Shown piece by piece: positions 15,393 through 23,312 of a DNA stretch of 34,927 bases (position 1 is the stretch's first letter; each line of letters starts with the position of its first letter). Both the position numbers and the translations under genes were made by a program. The notes under the pieces were generated by a model that saw only the letters and a program-made list of their open reading frames with translations, was not told the origin of the DNA and did not search any database. Source of the stretch: an uncultured Acetatifactor sp. (lineage in GTDB: Bacteria > Bacillota > Clostridia > Lachnospirales > Lachnospiraceae); assembly GCA_910577235.1 (NCBI GenBank), contig CAJTMX010000039.1, forward strand, positions 1-34,927, written 5' to 3'.

Positions 15393-17720
15393 TCAGTTTT
15401 CTCCGGGCGTTGTGGACATCAAGCGGTAGAGGCCGGAATCGCGGGGGATGGTGTTGGCAAAGGGCACCAGCGCCCCGCCAAACCGCAGCAGGCCGTGTCC
15501 GGGGTCGGCGTTGGTGATGTAGCCCATCTGCGTATCGGAAATGTGCAGGAGCTTGGACAGCTCCGCCCGGTCGGTGGCGGACTGGTTGAATAAAAGCAGA
15601 AATTCGCTGTTGGCCAGCATGAGCCGCGCTGTCTCGGACTTCAGACATTCCTCCACGTTCTGCGTCGCCGCCGTCATGATCCCGGCGTACTTGCGGAAGC
15701 GTTTCCACGCCCGGTAGAGAAATTCGCCGGAATAGTGGTACTTAAAGTACAGGTAGCACTCGTCAATGAATACCCATGTAAACTTGCCCCGCTTGCGGTT
15801 CTCCATCACCCGGTTCTGGATGGCTTCCAGCGTCACCACCAGGGCCGTGGGCCGCAGCTGCTCCCCCATCTCGTAGAGGTCAAGGACAACCAGCCGGTTA
15901 TCCATGTTGACGTTGGTGGGGTGGGCGAACACATTCAAGCTGCCCTCGGTGATCAGCTCGGCGGCGAGGGCAATCTCCCGCGCCTCCGGGTCGGCCTGCT
16001 TCAGCACTTCCTCCCGCCAGTCGGTGAGCAGGGGCATCCGCACCTTGCCCTTTCCTTGGAAGTAGTTTTGATAGATATTGGTGGTACAGCGGTCAATGAT
16101 GGATTTATGGCTGGCGCTCATGCGCCCCGCGCCCATCTGCTGCTCCAAAATGCTGGTGATGATCTCAGACTTCATGGCAACGGGGTTTTCGTCGTCGGCG
16201 TAGCCGCTGGCAAGGTCAAGGGGGGAAATATGGTGCTGGCTGTGGGGGGAGATTTCGATAATCTCGCCGCCCAGAGCCTTGGCCAGCGGGCCGTATTCGC
16301 GTTCGGCGTCAATGATGATCACATCGTCACCGGTGCCCAGCACAACCTCGGTAATGGCGTCTTTCATACCCATACTCTTGCCGGAGCCGGAGACGCCCAA
16401 ATAAAAGCCGTGGGGTGAAATGAGCCGCTTGCGGTCACAAATCAGAAGGTTGCGGGAAATGGCGTTAATGCCGTAGGACAGCCCGCCGGGGTCTTGTATC
16501 TCCTGCACCCGGTAGGGCATGAGGACGGCGGCGCTCTCGGTGGTCAGCGTCCGCAGGGCCTTGACGCGCCGGAGGCCGTAGGGCAGGACGGTGTTCAGCC
16601 CGTCCTCCTGCTGGTAGCGCAAAACGGAAAACTGGCATAGGTGTTCCCGGCCAATGGACAGCAGGGTTTCCGTGTCCGCGTCCAACTGCTCCAGCGTGTC
16701 CGCAATATGCACCAGCGTCACCACGGCAAAAATCATGCGCTGGTCGCGCTCGGTAAGGTCGGACAAAAATTCCTTTGTCTCGGCCCGGAGCTGTTCCAAC
16801 TCGTAGGGAATGGCGGCGGTAAAATTATTCCGGTCGTTCTGCCGCTGCTGCCAGCGGGTGATGTCGCTCTCAATTCCTAAAATCCGGCTTTGAATTTCTT
16901 TCACAGCCTCATCCGTGGGAATGGGCAGGATGTCAATGGACAGCATGAGGCTGCGGTCAAAATCGGACAGGTCGGAGATCATATCGTCCTCAATATAGCT
17001 GGCGTACTCCTTGAGAAAGAGGACGCGCCCATACTTGCCGCCCATCTCAAAGTGTCCGGCCTTAAAGGAAATACCGTCCGGGCAAACCAGGTCTTTGAAG
17101 TCTACCCCATGCCGGATAGCCGCAGTTTGGTCGAAGGTGAAATACTGCTCCTCTCCGGGCCGGAAAAAATCATGGAGGATGCGGAGCCGGTCATGGTTGG
17201 CAACCTCCCGCGCCGTGCTGTCCAGCCGCCCCAGGCTTTTGGTCAGGTTGCCGTCCACCCGCCGGAAATAGGAACGGGTTTCCTCGATCTTCCGCTGGGG
17301 GATGGACAGGGTGATATACTTCTCCTGCACAAGATTGTTGCTCTCGGCAGCGCGGCGCTTCAAAATGGCGTTGGCCTCCTGCCGGTACTCGTCCAGCCCG
17401 TCCCAGCGTTCCTCCATTAAAATACTGCGCTCAAAGTCCACGGGGTTCAGACGGCGGTTGATAATGGTGATCTTGGTGGCGGCATCGGTGGGCAGGGAGT
17501 TAAGGACGCCGCCGTAGGCCAGGAAAATGCCCCGCCGCTCCTCGTCGGAGGCGGCGGCGTAGTTCACGTCGGTGAGCCGCCAGCTCTTGCTGTGCCGGTT
17601 CCCCACAAGCCAGATGCCGTCCGGGTACACGCACTTGACGGGGATCGTTGCCTGGACGCTCCGGGGGACGGTGAATTTCTCCCGTTCGCTCTTGTTGGCA
17701 AAGACAAGAGATTTAATCAA
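15393..17720 (-). CDS. VirB4-family conjugation ATPase
   Basis: A 775-residue protein. Walker A, GVSGSGKSMG, lies at about 443-451; Walker B, FTWVFIDECYLYF, at about 645-655; NSEFLLLFNQSATDR follows. This is the conserved motor of type IV secretion, energising assembly and DNA transfer at the inner face of the membrane. The start is TTG with AAAGGAGGG 8 nt away, overlapping the prgI stop by 8 bp, so PrgI and VirB4 are coupled, as is usual in Firmicutes ICEs. Its length is typical. Confidence 0.95.
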   Translation of the reverse strand: MIKSLVFANKSEREKFTVPRSVQATIPVKCVYPDGIWLVGNRHSKSWRLTDVNYAAASDEERRGIFLAYGGVLNSLPTDAATKITIINRRLNPVDFERSILMEERWDGLDEYRQEANAILKRRAAESNNLVQEKYITLSIPQRKIEETRSYFRRVDGNLTKSLGRLDSTAREVANHDRLRILHDFFRPGEEQYFTFDQTAAIRHGVDFKDLVCPDGISFKAGHFEMGGKYGRVLFLKEYASYIEDDMISDLSDFDRSLMLSIDILPIPTDEAVKEIQSRILGIESDITRWQQRQNDRNNFTAAIPYELEQLRAETKEFLSDLTERDQRMIFAVVTLVHIADTLEQLDADTETLLSIGREHLCQFSVLRYQQEDGLNTVLPYGLRRVKALRTLTTESAAVLMPYRVQEIQDPGGLSYGINAISRNLLICDRKRLISPHGFYLGVSGSGKSMGMKDAITEVVLGTGDDVIIIDAEREYGPLAKALGGEIIEISPHSQHHISPLDLASGYADDENPVAMKSEIITSILEQQMGAGRMSASHKSIIDRCTTNIYQNYFQGKGKVRMPLLTDWREEVLKQADPEAREIALAAELITEGSLNVFAHPTNVNMDNRLVVLDLYEMGEQLRPTALVVTLEAIQNRVMENRKRGKFTWVFIDECYLYFKYHYSGEFLYRAWKRFRKYAGIMTAATQNVEECLKSETARLMLANSEFLLLFNQSATDRAELSKLLHISDTQMGYITNADPGHGLLRFGGALVPFANTIPRDSGLYRLMSTTPGEN

Positions 17721-18057
17721 AGTCCTGCCCTCCTTTCCGCTTCAGCAGCTCATAGTGAAAGTTCCGGGAAACAAAGCGGCGGTCCCCGGCGCAGAGAATT
17801 TCGGACTTGATAAAAGCCCAGGCAAACTGCTCCAGCGTCATGCCGTTGTAGTTGAAAAAGCCCGCCAGGGCGATGGGGGCGGCAGCGAGGATGCACACCC
17901 AGCTTGCCGTCTCCTTTCCGATCATGGGGCCGAGGCCCAGGTACACGCCCACGGCCAGCCCCACGGCGACAGCGGCGCAGAAAAACTGCCGCGCTGACAG
18001 GCCGAAAAAGATGGTTTCCTTGTGCTGGCGTACTTCTTTGGGGATTTTAATTTCCAT
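17713..18057 (-). CDS. PrgI-family conjugation membrane protein
   Basis: A 114-residue protein. The opening MEIKIPKEVRQHKETIFFGL is typical of PrgI proteins. Two hydrophobic helices (about 24-45 and 50-68) are followed by the conserved NGMTLEQFAWAFIKSEIL. In Gram-positive type IV systems it is a membrane component encoded next to VirB4. The start is an ATG after AAAGGAGAATCCC. Confidence 0.92.
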   Translation of the reverse strand: MEIKIPKEVRQHKETIFFGLSARQFFCAAVAVGLAVGVYLGLGPMIGKETASWVCILAAAPIALAGFFNYNGMTLEQFAWAFIKSEILCAGDRRFVSRNFHYELLKRKGGQDFD

Positions 18058-18110
18058 GGGATTCTCCTTTCGCGGATAAAATAAAGGAACAGCGAATAAA
18101 CCGCCGTCCC

Positions 18111-18641
18111 CTATGTGCTGTTATGCCATTGGATACTGCTGGGCACTTCGTTCCCCCACACGTCCCAGCCGGGGGCCGGGTAACGGGCGAACAGCTCCAC
18201 GCGGGGCACGTTGCCCATAAGGGCCACAATGCGCCGCCGGGCCTCGTCCGGCTTTTTGCTGTGTTCCTCCACATGGGAAATGATCACCTGATGGACATTC
18301 TTAGCCTGCCGCCTGGGCTGGCCCCTGGTGGCAAGCAGACAAATCTCGGCATTGGAGCGCGTCCAATAGCCCAGGCCCCAATAGATGCTGTCCGCTTTGG
18401 GGGCCAGCTTGATCCAGGTGAAAGCAACGGTCTTAAAGGTGAAGCCCCACGCCCGGACGACTTCCAATGCCTCCGGGAGCATGGGACAGGTGGCCCACAG
18501 AAACAGAACACAGTCTTTTCCGGCCAGCCCCGTCACGGGCAGGGCCTTGATGTCCTCCAACGTCATAGTGGGGTAGTGCCGCTCGGCCACGCCCTGCCCT
18601 TTCCAGTTCTGATAACGCCAGGGCGGGTCGGCATAAATCAC
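18111..18641 (-). CDS. MT-A70-type adenine methyltransferase
   Basis: About 176 residues from the GTG at 18641. It opens VIYADPPWRYQNWKGQGVAE; DPPW is the catalytic motif of MT-A70 N6-adenine methylases, and FLWATCPMLPEALEVVRAWG plus LLATRGQPRR are family blocks. No restriction enzyme is adjacent, so it is an orphan methylase. The start is uncertain: the family usually has a few residues before YSVIYADPPW, and AAAGGAG lies 11 nt before an ATA at 18656 that overlaps the trbL stop. The longer open frame upstream is a shadow of trbL. Methylation may protect the ICE in new hosts or tune expression; this is inference. Confidence 0.88.
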   Translation of the reverse strand: MIYADPPWRYQNWKGQGVAERHYPTMTLEDIKALPVTGLAGKDCVLFLWATCPMLPEALEVVRAWGFTFKTVAFTWIKLAPKADSIYWGLGYWTRSNAEICLLATRGQPRRQAKNVHQVIISHVEEHSKKPDEARRRIVALMGNVPRVELFARYPAPGWDVWGNEVPSSIQWHNST

Positions 18642-18652
18642 ACTGTATTTTC

Positions 18653-19492
18653 CTATAAGCCGAACATCTCCTTTACGATCCGGCTGGCCCCCCGGACAAG
18701 GCCGGTCAGGATAAGCATATTGAAAATGAGCTGTCCGATGTACTGCCACGCCATTGTGACGGCGGGCAAGCTGCTGTCCACGGCGGGGGCACTGCTGGAC
18801 AGGAACGCCGAGTAAATGAGACAGGCCAGCACGATCACCGCACCCTCCATACACACGCCAATGTAGCTTTTCATAAACGCCCTGCCGCTGGATGACGTGG
18901 TTTGTCCGGCAAAGGACGCCAGGGGCAAGGGGGCCAGGGCGGTGAACATATAGAGCCGGAAAAACCGCCCGTAGACGGTGAGCAGCAGAATAAAGGACAT
19001 GACGGTTATAAAGAGGGTGCCCAACAGGGACACCAGCCACAGGGGGATGCTCTCCAACAGGCCCACCCCCTCTATCGCGGTCACGATCTCGCCGGGCAGC
19101 GATGCCGCCGTGGTAATGGAGCCGCCCAGCCCGCTCATCACGGTTTGGGTGATGCCGCCGCAGATATTGAAAATTGCGGTCATAATCTCCATACACCGGC
19201 CCACGGCGGTTTTGGCGAGGATAAAGCGGATCAGGTGGCGCAGAACATACTCCGGCCTCTGGAAGTCCCGGAAGCTGGCGGCGCTCTGAAAAATAGCCAT
19301 AGCGAAAAACAGCACCAACAGGCCGTAGCCGATGCCCACAAGGGCATTGTGGACGTTTAGGATCAGGCCCCAAATGGTGCCGCCCTTGAACGTCTCCGGG
19401 GATTGGGTCAGAAGCGCCCACATTTCCGCCAGCTTGTCGTTCCAGCCTGCCAGGGCGCTCTCCAAATTGCTGACGATCCAGTTGTCACTCAA
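18653..19492 (-). CDS. TrbL/VirB6-like channel membrane protein
   Basis: A 279-residue protein with about six hydrophobic helices (LVGIGYGLLVLFFAMAIF, LVSLLGTLFITVMSFILLL, FRLYMFTALAPLPLASF, VIVLACLIYSAFL). The order Maff2 - this gene - PrgI - VirB4 fits the VirB6/TrbL position of Firmicutes ICEs. It probably forms part of the membrane channel. The start is TTG, 7 nt after GAGGTG; it ends KEMFGL with the stop overlapping the possible ATA start of the methylase. Confidence 0.88.
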   Translation of the reverse strand: MSDNWIVSNLESALAGWNDKLAEMWALLTQSPETFKGGTIWGLILNVHNALVGIGYGLLVLFFAMAIFQSAASFRDFQRPEYVLRHLIRFILAKTAVGRCMEIMTAIFNICGGITQTVMSGLGGSITTAASLPGEIVTAIEGVGLLESIPLWLVSLLGTLFITVMSFILLLTVYGRFFRLYMFTALAPLPLASFAGQTTSSSGRAFMKSYIGVCMEGAVIVLACLIYSAFLSSSAPAVDSSLPAVTMAWQYIGQLIFNMLILTGLVRGASRIVKEMFGL

Positions 19493-19517
19493 ATAAAATC
19501 ACCTCTTTCGTTGGGGG

Positions 19518-19544
19518 AAATGCGTCTCACGGTGAGACGCATTT
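19518..19544. repeat. 27-bp palindrome, copy 9
   Basis: Perfect copy, centre G. It lies between the Maff2 stop (19571) and the trbL start (19492), 26 nt upstream of that TTG. Confidence 0.93.
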
Positions 19545-19570
19545 CCCCGGCGTAGGGTTGACGGGGCCGG

Positions 19571-19909
19571 TCACACCGCGCCAATGGCGGTCAAAATTTC
19601 CTTAGCAAAGGCGATCATAAGCCCGCCGAACAGACACAGGAAGCCCTGGGTGCGCTGGCTGGCGTCGTGGGACTGGATGGACATACCCACCTGCACGATG
19701 CCCCAGCCCAGGATAATGACGCCCAGGGCCTTGATAATGGAGAAGATAAAGTCGGACAGGTTGTTGACAATATCCAGCGGGTCGCCGCCTGCGGCGGAAG
19801 CCGGGACGGTGAACAGGCACAGGGACAGCACCAGCGCCGTCCAGACGGCCATGTACCGGCGGACCTTGCTCTGGGTGGTGAGAGTCGTGTTGGAAATGTG
19901 CTTTTTCAT
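19571..19909 (-). CDS. Maff2-family small membrane protein
   Basis: A 112-residue protein from the ATG at 19909, which follows AGGAGG by 10 nt; the frame is open upstream but unsupported. A hydrophobic, probably cleaved N-terminus (YMAVWTALVLSLCLFTVPAS, AAGG) is followed by two helices: FIFSIIKALGVIILGWGIVQ and GFLCLFGGLMIAFAKEIL, with QSHDASQRTQG between. This is the Maff2 pattern, encoded next to VirB6-like genes in ICEs. Size and topology recall VirB2-type pilins, but that is inference. Confidence 0.88.
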   Translation of the reverse strand: MKKHISNTTLTTQSKVRRYMAVWTALVLSLCLFTVPASAAGGDPLDIVNNLSDFIFSIIKALGVIILGWGIVQVGMSIQSHDASQRTQGFLCLFGGLMIAFAKEILTAIGAV

Positions 19910-19929
19910 AGTAGAATTTCCTCCTTTTT

Positions 19930-21669
19930 TCATTCGATGATTTCCACATCGTCCAGCGACGTAAAGGAAAAGTCCAGGTCGCCCACGTCGTAAAGGCAAA
20001 CTGGACTGTGTATATAAGCGGCCGCGCCCCCGTCAGCCGTGAACTTGATAGCGGGGTGCTTCATCAGATCGTACTTATCGTCAATGACCGGGGCCTCGCC
20101 GCGAATGAGGACGATGGCCTTTTTGTTGTCCAGCATCCGTACTTCGTCGGGTGTGAGTAATTCGCGCCCGGCCTGTTGAAAATTCTGGCTGTACGATCCG
20201 TTGCGCCCCTTGCTCTGGCTGCTGGTTTGGGTCTGGATCGTCTCCTTGCCCAGCAGCTCCGAAACATATTTGTGCGTACTCTGCTCGTTCCCGCCCAAAT
20301 AGATAAAGGCATCCGCGTTGCCGATGATACCCTCCCAGTCATCTTTGAAAAGGGCCTTGAGCTGGGAAATGTTTTGCAGTATAATGGTGGCCATCACGTT
20401 GCGGGAGCGCATGGTGGCCTGAAGTCGGGCGTAGCCGTCCGGCAGTGACACATTGGCAAATTCGTCGAACATGAGCCGGACGGGAATGGGCAGACTGCCG
20501 CCGTGTACCTTGTCGGCTTGAAAGTAAAGCTCCTGGAACGCCTGGGAATAGAGCATACCAACAAGGAAATTGAGGCTCACATCGTTGCTGTCCGGGATAA
20601 TGCAGAAAATGGCCTGTTTCCGTTCCCCCAGCTTGCCCAGCTCCATCTCGTCCCGGCTGGTGATGCGCTGTATCTCCGGCAGGGAAAAGGGAGCGAGGCG
20701 CACGGCGGCGCTGATCAAGATGCTCATGGCTGTTTCGCTGGGGGCCTGCTTGAACACTTTGTATTGCCGCACGGCGATGTGGTTGGGGTTTTCTTCCTCC
20801 AACGCCTGAAAGAGCAGGTCAAGGGCTGAAACATGGTCGCCGTCCCCCTCCTTGGCCGCGCCGTACTCCAGCATGGTGAGCATCATCTCCATGTTCTGAT
20901 CCTCCGGCGGGGCCTCGTGGAGCAGATAGAGCATGAGGGCGCTGTCCAGGGCCGTCTCGCTTTTCTCCCAAAACGGGTCATTGGAATGTGCGTTTTTCGG
21001 GGTGGTGTTGCGAATGAAATTGGCGATCAGCTTCAGCACATCGGCGTCGTTGCGGATGTAGTGGAACGGGTTGTAGCAGTCGGAGCGATCCGGGTCAACG
21101 AGGTCGAAAACCTTGATCGTGTACCCCTCCCGGAGCAGCAGGGGGATGGAGTCGCGGGCAAGTTCCCCTTTCGGGTCAGTCGCTATATACGATGCGTTGG
21201 CCTCGTAAATGTTGGGCTTCACGATGTAGCGGGTCTTGCCCGCGCCGGAGCCGCCCACCACGATTTGCAGGAGGTTGCGGAAGTGCTGGCGGCTGTTTAA
21301 GCTCATCCGCAGGTTCTGCGTGAGGATGGCGTTGCGCTTGGGGTCTTTGTCCCGATACTTGCGGTCAAGCTGGCGGGGATTTCCCCAGCGGGCGCTGCCG
21401 TGTTCCTCTCCGGGGCGGCGGTTCTGCTTACCGGAAATGTACAGCACCACAGCAAAGGCATACACCACCAGCGCCCCCAGCATGAATTTAAGAGTATAGG
21501 GCGTCCAGCGGAGCAGAAACGGGTGGTCGGCCCACTCGGAAAACTTACCCAGCACTTCAAATGCCGTCATGCCGTCCTCATAGCCGGAGGCCAGCCCCGC
21601 GCCGATCCACAGCACGGGCAGGGCGAGGAAGAGCCACTTGGAATAGCTGTTGTCCGATTGATTTTTCAC
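19930..21669 (-). CDS. VirD4/TraG-type coupling protein
   Basis: A 579-residue protein: two N-terminal membrane helices (about 10-30 and 60-80), Walker A VVGGSGAGKTRYIVKPN at about 137-145, and Walker B PVRLMFDEFANV at about 398-405. It also has the TraG features QNISQLKALF and NADAFIYLGGNEQ. It should dock the relaxase-bound DNA onto the type IV channel. The start is GTG overlapping the preceding stop (GTGA), with no strong ribosome site, so it is probably translated by coupling. Confidence 0.95.
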   Translation of the reverse strand: MKNQSDNSYSKWLFLALPVLWIGAGLASGYEDGMTAFEVLGKFSEWADHPFLLRWTPYTLKFMLGALVVYAFAVVLYISGKQNRRPGEEHGSARWGNPRQLDRKYRDKDPKRNAILTQNLRMSLNSRQHFRNLLQIVVGGSGAGKTRYIVKPNIYEANASYIATDPKGELARDSIPLLLREGYTIKVFDLVDPDRSDCYNPFHYIRNDADVLKLIANFIRNTTPKNAHSNDPFWEKSETALDSALMLYLLHEAPPEDQNMEMMLTMLEYGAAKEGDGDHVSALDLLFQALEEENPNHIAVRQYKVFKQAPSETAMSILISAAVRLAPFSLPEIQRITSRDEMELGKLGERKQAIFCIIPDSNDVSLNFLVGMLYSQAFQELYFQADKVHGGSLPIPVRLMFDEFANVSLPDGYARLQATMRSRNVMATIILQNISQLKALFKDDWEGIIGNADAFIYLGGNEQSTHKYVSELLGKETIQTQTSSQSKGRNGSYSQNFQQAGRELLTPDEVRMLDNKKAIVLIRGEAPVIDDKYDLMKHPAIKFTADGGAAAYIHSPVCLYDVGDLDFSFTSLDDVEIIE

Positions 21670-22571
21670 CGCCCACCCCGCCTTTTCGCCGGAAACTCCA
21701 GCCGCAGCCCCTGCTCAGGCCGGAGGGCGGCAAAAATGGATTCCCGGTTACGCTTCACCTCGTAGTCCGTCGCGCCGCCCTGGGTGATGGTGGCGGTGTG
21801 CAGGCCCCGGATGCTGCGGGCGGCGACACGTCCAAAAAAACAGCCGTCCAATGTCGCGTTCAAAAAGCCGACGCCATCCAATTCACAGTCAACGGTATTG
21901 CAGGATTTGAGGCGGGCCTCTTGGAATGAAACATTTCGCAGGGTACTGTCGTGAAAATGGGTGTGGTCGATGGACGCATTAAAGAATGTGGCGTACTGCA
22001 TAACGCAGCTATGAAATTCAGAACTGGACAGAGTTGCCCCGTCAAAGGTGGCCTCCCTGATCCGGCACACGGCAAAGGTGCAGTTGCTGAAATAGGAAAA
22101 GTTAAAATCCGTGTGGTCGGGTATGCAGTAGAATGTCACCTGGTCAAAGTAAGTTTCCCGGAAAAAGTTCGGGGGAAAGCCCGCCTTTGCCGCGCAGTCA
22201 TAAAGCCGCTGATTGACGATTTTTAACTTGCGGCCAATGGGCGGGTCATAGCTCCGATATTTGTACTGCTTGCTGCTGCTTTTGGTATAGGGCTGGTCTA
22301 ACAGTGATTTCTGATGCTGGAAATCTTCAATTTTCTGTTGAAATGCCAGCCATTCCGAATTGTAGATTCCCAACCGTCCGCATACCGTGTCTATTTCAGC
22401 CAGCATTTCCTGAACCGTCTGCTCCCCCCGTCCTTGCAGGGTATCGTTCAAGCGCCGTACAATTTTAGCGTCATCCCCCGGCGGGTATTTTACGGGGTCG
22501 CACATGATCAGAAATTCTTTCAGATATTTGCTGATGTCCAGACTGCTGGGTACTGCCTTAAAATCGTCTAT
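21666..22571 (-). CDS. Pentapeptide-repeat-like protein (start codon unusual)
   Basis: The C-terminal half has repeats of the A(D/N/T)FxxSxF type: TDFNFSYFSNCTFAVC, ATFDGATLSSSEFHSCVM, ATFFNASIDHTHFHDSTL, the quadrilateral helix pattern of pentapeptide proteins. The N-terminal half is unrecognised. The first ATG (22505, 279 residues) has no ribosome site. An AAGGAGG lies 8 nt before an ATA at 22571 that is in frame and adds 22 plausible residues (DDFKAVPSSLDISKYLKEFL). I place the start there, noting that ATA is rare. The gene is coupled to the coupling-protein gene. The role is unknown; pentapeptide proteins often mimic DNA or bind proteins. Confidence 0.72.
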   Translation of the reverse strand: MDDFKAVPSSLDISKYLKEFLIMCDPVKYPPGDDAKIVRRLNDTLQGRGEQTVQEMLAEIDTVCGRLGIYNSEWLAFQQKIEDFQHQKSLLDQPYTKSSSKQYKYRSYDPPIGRKLKIVNQRLYDCAAKAGFPPNFFRETYFDQVTFYCIPDHTDFNFSYFSNCTFAVCRIREATFDGATLSSSEFHSCVMQYATFFNASIDHTHFHDSTLRNVSFQEARLKSCNTVDCELDGVGFLNATLDGCFFGRVAARSIRGLHTATITQGGATDYEVKRNRESIFAALRPEQGLRLEFPAKRRGGR

Positions 22572-22598
22572 GGTGTTCGCCTCCTTATAAGAGAGCGG

Positions 22599-22625
22599 AA
22601 ATACGTCTCACGGTGAGACGCATTT
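22599..22625. repeat. 27-bp palindrome, copy 10
   Basis: Left arm AAATACGTCTCAC, centre G, right arm GTGAGACGCATTT. It is 28 nt upstream of the ATA at 22571, the same spacing as at other genes, which supports that start. Confidence 0.92.
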
Positions 22626-22711
22626 CCGCTCAGAATTGGTGCTGAGAAAAGCCGCGCCACAGCTATGGGGCGCTCTCGCGTTTGGGCTGGACGTCGGCGC
22701 ATCGCCTCCGC

Positions 22712-23248
22712 TCACCGCCTGGGGCCAGTCCGCTTTTTCGGCTTCTGCGTTACGGCCTTGATCTTCTTCATGTCAAAGCCCCAGTCCTGGGGAGCGATGT
22801 CTTTCAGATTGTCGCTCCATTGGACAACGCAGCTAACGCGATAATGGCCGCTTTCATCCACCCGCCGTCTGAAAATGCAATACTTCTGGCCCCTCGCGGC
22901 TCCCTTGGGTGCGAACGCAAAACCGTATTCCTGCCTTGTGTCGATGATATGGTAGGCAGGGCCGGGGCCATTTTCACTTGCCGCAAGATAATACTTGGGG
23001 TAAAACTCAGGTTCCCGGATGTAGTCCAGCGGCTCATACTTCGCGCCGATCTGCTCCATGCGCTCGGCAAACTCGCAGATGTGGTAGTGACAATTCCCAA
23101 CTGCCGTGTGGTACTCGTCGATAAACCGGCATACCCGTTCAGCCGGTTCCCTGTCGGGGTAGGTGATTCGGATGCGCCCGCCGTCCGGGATATGGAACAG
23201 CGTTTCATAGTCGCTGTTGATAAAGCGGATATACTTTTTCTCGGACAT
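22712..23248 (-). CDS. ICE accessory protein, LPD28-like
   Basis: A 178-residue protein from the ATG at 23248 (AAAGGAGG, 4 nt). It opens MSEKKYIRFINSDYETLFHI then PDGGRIRITYPDREPAERVC and YHTAVGNCHYHICEFAERME. This pattern, with a conserved YH...YHICEFAE, recalls the LPD28 domain of large polyvalent ICE proteins; the name is from memory and unchecked. No signal peptide and a basic C-terminus (KKIKAVTQKPKKRTGPRR) suggest a cytosolic protein that may touch nucleic acid. Its function is unknown. Confidence 0.78.
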   Translation of the reverse strand: MSEKKYIRFINSDYETLFHIPDGGRIRITYPDREPAERVCRFIDEYHTAVGNCHYHICEFAERMEQIGAKYEPLDYIREPEFYPKYYLAASENGPGPAYHIIDTRQEYGFAFAPKGAARGQKYCIFRRRVDESGHYRVSCVVQWSDNLKDIAPQDWGFDMKKIKAVTQKPKKRTGPRR

Positions 23249-23272
23249 ACTTCCTCCTTTCATGCAGGGGGG

Positions 23273-23299
23273 AAATGCGTCTCACGGTGAGACGCATTT
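23273..23299. repeat. 27-bp palindrome, copy 11
   Basis: Perfect copy, centre G. It begins 13 nt past the adhesin's stop (23313) and lies 25 nt upstream of the LPD28-like start. Confidence 0.93.
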
Positions 23300-23312
23300 C
23301 CCGGTAGGGTTC

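Noticed and set aside
18656..19421. Upstream extension of the MT-A70 methylase frame giving a 436-residue protein
   Set aside because: It overlaps the trbL gene in another frame and reads as low-quality Arg/Gly-rich sequence; the methylase begins near YSVIYADPPW.
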